From positions 185,233 to 249,232 of the forward strand of contig CP003316.1 of assembly GCA_000247545.1 (NCBI GenBank): a stretch of 64,000 bases of DNA. Direction: 5' to 3'. This DNA comes from Pyrobaculum oguniense TE7 (GTDB taxonomy: Archaea > Thermoproteota > Thermoprotei > Thermoproteales > Thermoproteaceae). A program made the translations under genes and the position numbers. Each line of letters opens with the position of its first letter. Position 1 is the first letter of the stretch. The notes under the pieces were generated by a model. It worked only from the letters and a program-made list of their open reading frames with translations. It searched no databases and had not been told where the DNA came from. Shown here piece by piece: positions 58,851-64,000 of the stretch.

Positions 58851-59369
58851 GCGCGCCCCTCTTCGGAAGGCCTCTCTATTCCTCTCGTCGAGGCTCTCAG
58901 GCATTGGTAAATTCAACAGCTTAGAGACGGCGCCAAGCATCACAGCGTTTTCGTATATTGGCGACCCCAGCTCCATGGCCATGTCGAAGCAGGGCAACAC
59001 ATACGCCTTTATGCCAGATTTAGTAATAGCTTCCAGAACTAACTGGGGATCTACCCACTTCCCGGGCGGCTGTATCACCCGCTTATTGGCCACCAAAACT
59101 CCGCTGGGTTTTAGATATTTGTATGCCCGTAGCGCCTCCACCGCCTCCAGCGCCACTACGTAATCTGCTCCGCCCTCTTCTACAACGGGGGCGTACACCT
59201 CTTTTCCAAACCTGACGTGGACCTCCACCGAGCCTCCGCGCTGGCTCATTCCGTGAATTTCCGCTATTCTCACATCGTAGCCTGCGGCCAGCGCCGCCTC
59301 TCCTATCCACCTGGCTAGCGTTAAAGCTCCCTGGCCTCCTACGCCGACGATTACTAGGCTTGTTGCCAT
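58839..59369 (-). CDS. iorB: indolepyruvate ferredoxin oxidoreductase, beta subunit
   Basis: The 176-residue protein has the gamma-type 2-oxoacid oxidoreductase fold: VIVGVGGQGALTLARWI, AEIHGMSQRGGSVEVHVR, and a TGxxx-like C-terminal tail. With IorA it oxidatively decarboxylates aryl pyruvates and reduces ferredoxin. ATG 59369 overlaps the end of iorA by 16 bp; ATG 59381 is an alternative. Confidence 0.9.
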   Translation of the reverse strand: MATSLVIVGVGGQGALTLARWIGEAALAAGYDVRIAEIHGMSQRGGSVEVHVRFGKEVYAPVVEEGGADYVVALEAVEALRAYKYLKPSGVLVANKRVIQPPGKWVDPQLVLEAITKSGIKAYVLPCFDMAMELGSPIYENAVMLGAVSKLLNLPMPESLDERNREAFRRGARLVV

Positions 59370-61132
59370 ACCTCTAGCCATTTTACTCGTGCACCGTTAC
59401 CCTTGATGGCGTCGACAGGACACACCTCGGCGCATATGCCGCACCCAACACACAGGACAGGATCGATATATGCCTTGCGATCAGGCCTAGCCTGGATGGC
59501 GCTACACTTCAAGAGATTATAACATATCCCGCATCCTATGCACTTCTCCGGCTCAACCTTGTACTTCGGAATTGCCACACCCGCCTTCCTGGCCTTTCTC
59601 GTCGCAACAAGCACACAAGGCCTCTTTGAGACTACGAGGACCGGCCTCCCGCTTTTAACAATTTCAACAGCTCTCTTGACCACCTCTATAGAGGTTTTGA
59701 TGTCAGCAGGATCTATGACAAAGGCGGGTATTCCAAACGCCTCCGCGATTTTCTCAGGCGGTATTAGCCTACTGGGGCTGGGCTGGCCTCCCGTCATGGC
59801 CGTGTAGGCATTGTCCATTACGACTACAAGGAGAGGTACCTTCTTTGTGGCTAGATCTATCAGCTGGGGGAGAACTGAGTGGTAAAAAGTTGAGTCGCCC
59901 ACCGTAGCGACAACGAACTGCTTCGACGCTACGGCGACGCCCATCCCAAGCCCTACTGAAGATCCCATATGCGTGATTAAGTCTTGCTGTCCTGTGTTTA
60001 TACCTAGAGAGTAGCATCCTATATCCCCCGACCACACTGGGTTTAGCCCAGCCGTCGCCAACCTGAGTATGTAGAACGTGCCCATGTGAGGACATCCTGG
60101 GCATAACACCGGCGGCCTCGGCGGTGCCTCAATCGGGGACTTTGGCGGCTGGGGCAGGTTGTAGGGAATATCTAACGCCTTGGCGATACCTTCCGCCACT
60201 TTCCTAGTATTGAGTTCGCCGTATTTTGGGAAATAGCCGTCAATTTTGCCCCTTGTCTCTAGGCGAAGGGCCCTTAGCTGGGTCTCGACAACAGAGTCGC
60301 CTTCTTCTACCACTACAACTGTGCCTTTAACTAGTTCTCTTATTTTAGGCGGTATTGGCACTGACATCCCCAGCTTTATTATAGTAGCGTCGATATTCAG
60401 TAGCCTTACGGCCTCCTTGACGTAGTTATATGCAACGCCCGACGTTACAATAGTCACATGGCCTCCTGGCTCTACACGCATAAGCTCTGCGCTGACTTCG
60501 CCTATAGTTCCCCACTTCTCAACGAGGGCCTTTCTTCTCTCTCTTGCATATGCAGGCACTAAGTTAAATCTACTGATATCTTTCGAGAAGCGACCCCACT
60601 TGGGAGGAGAAGGAGGCTCCACCTCCACCGGGGCTCTTACGTGGCTCACCCGGGTGACACTCCTCAGAATTATAGGGTGTTTCAACTTCTCACTTAGTTC
60701 AAAGGCTGTCTTCGCATATCTATACGCCTCGGCGGGATCGGAAGGCTCTAAGACAGGCACGTATGCCTGGAGGCCGTACCACCTTGTGTCTTGTTCGTTT
60801 TGAGACGAATGCATCCATGGGTCGTCAGCGGATACCACAACTAAGCCGCCCTCAACACCGGTATAGGCGGCGCTGTGGAGCGGGTCCGCGGCCACGTTTA
60901 GCCCCACGTGTTTCATTGCTACAAGCGCCCTTGCGCCGGCCACCGTAGCACCATATGCTATCTCCAAGGCGGTTTTCTCATTGACAGCCCAGTGAACAAA
61001 CCTGTCCCTAAATTCCTCCAGCGTTTCTAATATTTCTGTTGAGGGAGTACCGGGATACGCCGTCGCAACAGCTACTCCTCCAGCCAGCGCACCGTAAGCA
61101 ATGGCCTCGTTGCCTAGAAGGAGGATTTTCAC
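59354..61132 (-). CDS. iorA: indolepyruvate ferredoxin oxidoreductase, alpha subunit
   Basis: The 592-residue subunit has the pyrimidine-binding domain (ATAYPGTPSTEILETL), a thiamine diphosphate domain (GDSTFYHSVLPQLIDLA with VMDNAYTAMTG) and a C-terminal ferredoxin part with two cysteine clusters, CIGCGICYNLLKC and CVGCGICAEVCP. The first cluster has an altered spacing before its last cysteine. The enzyme acts in aromatic amino-acid fermentation. GTG 61132 fits a TATA box near 61157; ATG 61168 is the longer option. Confidence 0.92.
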   Translation of the reverse strand: MKILLLGNEAIAYGALAGGVAVATAYPGTPSTEILETLEEFRDRFVHWAVNEKTALEIAYGATVAGARALVAMKHVGLNVAADPLHSAAYTGVEGGLVVVSADDPWMHSSQNEQDTRWYGLQAYVPVLEPSDPAEAYRYAKTAFELSEKLKHPIILRSVTRVSHVRAPVEVEPPSPPKWGRFSKDISRFNLVPAYARERRKALVEKWGTIGEVSAELMRVEPGGHVTIVTSGVAYNYVKEAVRLLNIDATIIKLGMSVPIPPKIRELVKGTVVVVEEGDSVVETQLRALRLETRGKIDGYFPKYGELNTRKVAEGIAKALDIPYNLPQPPKSPIEAPPRPPVLCPGCPHMGTFYILRLATAGLNPVWSGDIGCYSLGINTGQQDLITHMGSSVGLGMGVAVASKQFVVATVGDSTFYHSVLPQLIDLATKKVPLLVVVMDNAYTAMTGGQPSPSRLIPPEKIAEAFGIPAFVIDPADIKTSIEVVKRAVEIVKSGRPVLVVSKRPCVLVATRKARKAGVAIPKYKVEPEKCIGCGICYNLLKCSAIQARPDRKAYIDPVLCVGCGICAEVCPVDAIKGNGARVKWLEVWQQA

Positions 61133-61179
61133 AGTATTTAGATGTATATAGAATATAAGGTTTTTCATAGTTATGAGGC

Positions 61180-61196
61180 GTTATATTTAAAAAGGG
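61180..61196 (+). promoter_or_regulatory. TATA box of the zinc-ribbon gene
   Basis: TTATATTTAAAAAG lies about 26 bp before ATG 61214. It is AT-rich enough to read on the minus strand too and could support the longer iorA start. Confidence 0.5.
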
Positions 61197-61213
61197 TCAC
61201 GGGGTAGTAGTGA

Positions 61214-61483
61214 ATGCGCTTCTGTCCCAAGGACGGTACCTTAATGGTGCCATACAAAAAAGACAGCGTGACAGTATTAAAATGTCCAAAGTGCGGCTAT
61301 GAGGTAAAGCTTACGGAAAAGGCAAGAGATGCGTATAGACAAAGGGCAGAAGTATCAGAAGAAAAAAAGAGGGGCATCATGATCGCCGAGGAGAAAAGGA
61401 TGGAATACGATCAAGAGGAAATGGAAGAGCTGAGAAGACAACTACTTGAAAACCTACAAGAAAGCGAAAGAGAGACAGACTAG
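61214..61483 (+). CDS. small zinc-ribbon protein related to TFS/RNA polymerase subunit M N-terminus
   Basis: The 89-residue protein starts RFCPKDGTLMVPY and has LKCPKCGYEVK, like the N-terminal zinc ribbon of archaeal TFS. It lacks the second, cleavage-stimulating ribbon; a charged helix (about 40-89) takes its place. The first knuckle reads CPKD instead of CPKC, so one zinc ligand would be aspartate or missing. Its function may differ from transcript cleavage. Confidence 0.65.
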   Translation: MRFCPKDGTLMVPYKKDSVTVLKCPKCGYEVKLTEKARDAYRQRAEVSEEKKRGIMIAEEKRMEYDQEEMEELRRQLLENLQESERETD

Positions 61484-61648
61484 GGATCAACAGAATTAGT
61501 TCCAAGACCGAAGGATGTTATAAATAATAGATAAAACACGGCATTCCCACTTATAGACTCTTTTATAAAGAATCCGCTAGGCTTTCCACTACATCGTTAC
61601 TAATATTACAGATGATATGCAGTGTGGTCGGTTGATTGTTCTGAACAA
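61484..61648. other. intergenic region with a palindrome at the rfcS end
   Basis: ATTGTTC-T-GAACAAT (61635-61649) is a perfect inverted repeat that touches the rfcS stop and may act at the 3' end of its transcript. TATA-like TTATAAATAA and TTTTATAAAG lie at about 61520 and 61560 without a gene at the right distance. Confidence 0.4.
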
Positions 61649-62617
61649 TTAGGTGCTTGCCGTGTATTTTAGAAGTTTTCTGATTTTTGCAAGCGCTCCG
61701 TAGATTTGTGTGAGTCCATGCGCCCCTCTTAGGATTGCGTAATGGGCCTCAGCTATGATATATGCTATTTCAGGCTTTAAATACTCGGGAACATCCAGCT
61801 TTAGCGCCTCGCGGTGTAGTTGCTTCACAATCTCCAACTCTCCAATCCCCCCATCTACTACGAATCCATAAATCTGGGTCGCCGCTTTTCCGAAATTTCC
61901 CCTAAACGCATCGTTGAGAGTCTCTCTCAGAAGCCTAGGGCTAACCATGCCAAGAGCTTTGGCCACAGTCTCCTCGGTTATTTCTTTGCCGGTGGTTGCT
62001 GCTATTTGCAACGCATTAATTGCTCTCCGCATATCTCCCTGTGTGAACTCGTATATGGCCTCAAGAGCGTCGTCTGTAATCTTAACGCCCTCGTTATCCG
62101 CTATGTAGCGGAGCCTGGCAAATACAGCCTCCTTCGGCAGAGGCGAAAACCTAATCATCACGGTGCGCGACTGGATAGGCTCTATAATTCCGCTGATGTA
62201 GTTTGCTAGTAGTATGAATCTTGTGTTTTGGGCGTACATTTCCATTATTCTGCGTAGTGCTTGTTGGGCGTCTGAGGTCATGTTGTCTGCCTCGTCTAGT
62301 ATTACGAGTTTAAACGGCGCCTTGCCTACGGGGGCTGTTCTGGCGAATTCCTTCACCCTCTCCCTAATTACGTTTATCCCCCTCTCGTCTGAGGCGTTTA
62401 GCTCCAGCGTATTCTCCCGCCAATACTCCCCATACAACTCCCTAGCCAACACAAGCGCCATGGTAGTCTTCCCAGTGCCGGGAGGTCCGTAGAAGAGAAG
62501 ATGCGGCATATTCCCACTCCTCACAAACTCCCTAAGCCGAGCCTTAACCTCCTCAAGATCCACCACCTCATCAAAAGACCTCGGCCTATACTTCTCAAAC
62601 CAGAAAAGTTCGCTCAT
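61649..62617 (-). CDS. rfcS: replication factor C small subunit
   Basis: The 322-residue AAA+ protein has Walker [18 protein letters not shown], Walker [12 protein letters not shown], sensor 1 [12 protein letters not shown], an arginine-finger motif [10 protein letters not shown] (SRT instead of SRC) and a C-terminal collar. With the large subunit it loads the PCNA clamp. Its ATG overlaps the stop of the upstream gene. Confidence 0.95.
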   Translation of the reverse strand: MSELFWFEKYRPRSFDEVVDLEEVKARLREFVRSGNMPHLLFYGPPGTGKTTMALVLARELYGEYWRENTLELNASDERGINVIRERVKEFARTAPVGKAPFKLVILDEADNMTSDAQQALRRIMEMYAQNTRFILLANYISGIIEPIQSRTVMIRFSPLPKEAVFARLRYIADNEGVKITDDALEAIYEFTQGDMRRAINALQIAATTGKEITEETVAKALGMVSPRLLRETLNDAFRGNFGKAATQIYGFVVDGGIGELEIVKQLHREALKLDVPEYLKPEIAYIIAEAHYAILRGAHGLTQIYGALAKIRKLLKYTAST

Positions 62618-63069
62618 ATGTAAAACTCTTCAGCTAGCTCAGTTTTAATGTATTGGCCGCCTTTAAGTAAAACGTAGCCAAGGCGGTTCAAAATCTGTAA
62701 GAGTTCATAATCGCGCTCGCCAAGCTTCTCTGCGTCTTTTACCGAGATAGGGAGCTTGTTTAGCAACTCGCGCGCGGCCTCTTTTAAGACTACCACCTCC
62801 TTGTTGGCGCCCTCATCGCGAAGCACTACGACGAGGCCCCTTTCTAGCGCCTGTCTAAGAGCCTGCCTGGACTTTACCTCCCCCAGTGGGATAAACTTTC
62901 TCTCGCGTAGAAGTTCTATAAATGAACTGGGGGCATGTCTCTGCTCGGCAATGCCGCCCCGCTTTTTCAGTTCTCTTACCTCTTCTAGAATTGTGTTCAG
63001 CAAAATTTCTATCTCGTCGAGCCGTTCTAAAATGCGTTTTGCCTCATCACACGTCATGTGTTCATGCAT
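62614..63069 (-). CDS. conserved hypothetical protein in the rfcS operon
   Basis: The 151-residue protein has an N-terminal helix with coiled-coil character ([20 protein letters not shown]) and a C-terminal region with winged-helix-like content. Start and stop overlap both neighbours, so it is translated with the GTPase and rfcS genes. I do not recognise the family. Confidence 0.65.
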   Translation of the reverse strand: MHEHMTCDEAKRILERLDEIEILLNTILEEVRELKKRGGIAEQRHAPSSFIELLRERKFIPLGEVKSRQALRQALERGLVVVLRDEGANKEVVVLKEAARELLNKLPISVKDAEKLGERDYELLQILNRLGYVLLKGGQYIKTELAEEFYI

Positions 63070-64000
63070 GTATTTCCACTACGTCGTTGTCGGACAAGAC
63101 GTAGTCGCGGCCCACGCGTTTAGGCCAGTTGGGATACTGATCTCTGCGCCACACAACGGCGTACTTAAACGTCTCGGCGAGCGATGAATGAATCATGGCG
63201 GCAACGTCGCCGACTGTTGAGCCTGCTTTCACAACAATTGGCTTCTCTACGTACCACTTGGAATGAACCGGCTTTGTAAAAACTCTTATACGCCCCGTGG
63301 ATTGTAGAATATCCTCAAGTAGTCTCCTCCTATCGAGATTACACCTCCTCAAATCGGTCTTGTAGTACTTAACGCCGGCCTTCGTAAAAAATTCCTCTAC
63401 TTCTCTATTAACTTGGTATAAATCGACTTTTGACATTATTACTATGGTAGGCTTATACATCTTGTCTAAGTACAAAGCCTCCTCTACTTCGTCAAGAGAT
63501 ACAGACCCCTCTATGTGCACCACGGCGTGGTATATGCCGTACTCGTGAAGAAGCTTCTTAACATCGCTCAACGTCCCCCCTACGATTTTGCCAGACCCAA
63601 CTATCTGGACGCCGCCCAGCCCCTTCCGCTCAATTTTTACGTAGTTAGTCGGAGGGGTTAGGTAGATCCCCTCGTCTTCAAAAAACTGCATTATTCTATG
63701 CAGAAGCGTTGCGTTGTTGCTAGCGTCTACCACCAACATCACCGCATCGGCATTTCTCACAGTCGCCAGCGTCACCGTGTTAAGGTCACTACTTTGGTCC
63801 AGCACTAAGCTAGGCGTTTTCACCAGCTGTACATATACGCCGTCTTCCACAAACATAGACGGGATGGGTTCCACGGTGGAAAAGGGGAGTTCGTCAGGCT
63901 CTAGGTGAGTGTTGGTAAGGCATCTCAACAACGCCGTTTTGCCAGACATAGGTGGGCCCACGACAGCGACTTGCACATCCCCCTCTTTGGCAACGTATAG
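63062..64000 (-). CDS. DRG/Obg-type GTP-binding protein with TGS domain (5' end beyond window)
   Basis: The visible part has a G1 motif VVGPPMSGKTALL, G3-like region with VKTPSL instead of the usual DxPG, G4 MSKVD, and a C-terminal TGS domain (VEKPIVVKAGSTVGDVAAMI). The frame stays open to the window end with YVAKEGDVQVAVVG, which matches the segment before G1 in DRG proteins, so GTG 63976 is probably not the start and the N-terminal domain lies outside. DRG proteins bind ribosomes. Confidence 0.82.
   Translation of the reverse strand, partial: LYVAKEGDVQVAVVGPPMSGKTALLRCLTNTHLEPDELPFSTVEPIPSMFVEDGVYVQLVKTPSLVLDQSSDLNTVTLATVRNADAVMLVVDASNNATLLHRIMQFFEDEGIYLTPPTNYVKIERKGLGGVQIVGSGKIVGGTLSDVKKLLHEYGIYHAVVHIEGSVSLDEVEEALYLDKMYKPTIVIMSKVDLYQVNREVEEFFTKAGVKYYKTDLRRCNLDRRRLLEDILQSTGRIRVFTKPVHSKWYVEKPIVVKAGSTVGDVAAMIHSSLAETFKYAVVWRRDQYPNWPKRVGRDYVLSDNDVVEIHA

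Noticed and set aside
1..64000. CRISPR arrays, rRNA genes, insertion sequences
   Set aside because: I saw no regularly spaced repeats, no rRNA segments and no transposase gene or terminal inverted repeats; the only mobile-like signals are the paREP2 pair and the tRNA-Lys half.

Overview
The window comes from a hyperthermophilic crenarchaeon of the order Thermoproteales, almost certainly the genus Pyrobaculum. Evidence: archaeal-type information genes (family B DNA polymerase, DnaG-like primase, NurA, RFC small subunit, S13/S4/L15/S3Ae, SecY, Rio1, Pno1), Lrp-type regulators, intron-containing tRNA genes, a paREP2 paralog pair typical of Pyrobaculum, and leaderless genes with a TATA box about 26 bp before the start codon. 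I used that TATA-to-start spacing to choose several start codons. The species is not assigned.

Layout. 1-4.2 kb: end of an unknown gene, nurA, an aminotransferase, a Nudix hydrolase and a radical SAM protein. 4.2-11.3 kb: a pilin-like small protein, tRNA-Ala, a surface beta-sandwich protein and a family 5 ABC importer without its ATPases. 11.3-15.4 kb: S13, S4, isoaspartyl peptidase/asparaginase, a DUF72 protein and a CPBP protease. 15.4-20.6 kb: a tRNA-rich accessory patch (Pro, Lys, Val, Thr) with a paREP2 gene pair, gene remnants, an inverted tRNA-Lys 5' half and a pseudo-tRNA. 20.7-26.4 kb: polB, an MBL-fold nuclease, ThiI and two candidate C/D box sRNAs. 26.5-34 kb: a glycogen and sugar-catabolism block (glucan phosphorylase, AOR-family tungsten enzyme, GH57 amylase, GlgA-like synthase, sugar nucleotidyltransferase). 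34-37 kb: SPOUT methyltransferase, SecY, L15. 36.8-42.2 kb: ROK kinase, glutamate dehydrogenase, class V aminotransferase, MobA. 42.2-48.3 kb: secreted GH57 amylopullulanase followed by a maltose-type ABC importer. 48.3-54.7 kb: HtpX-like protease, a third C/D box sRNA and two MoeA proteins. 54.7-64 kb: class II amidotransferase, Lrp-family proteins, S3Ae, Pno1/Rio1, IorAB, a zinc ribbon protein, RFC small subunit and a DRG/Obg-type GTPase cut by the window end.

How they fit together. Extracellular alpha-glucan would be cut by the anchored amylopullulanase, imported by the MalFG-type transporter, stored or mobilised as glycogen, phosphorylated by the ROK kinase and oxidised through ferredoxin by the AOR-family enzyme. 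The MoeA/MobA genes supply the pterin cofactor for such tungsten or molybdenum enzymes. IorAB, GdhA and the aminotransferases indicate amino-acid fermentation.

Most notable are two likely frameshifts (a C8 tract in the sugar-binding protein and the end of the amidotransferase), three C/D box sRNA candidates that each start at the expected distance from a TATA box, the inverted tRNA-Lys half next to the paREP2 pair, a pseudo-tRNA related to the tRNA-Val intron, a TedC/VirB2-like pilin candidate, shared TATA boxes driving divergent genes, and abrupt codon-style switches inside gdhA and rfcS.
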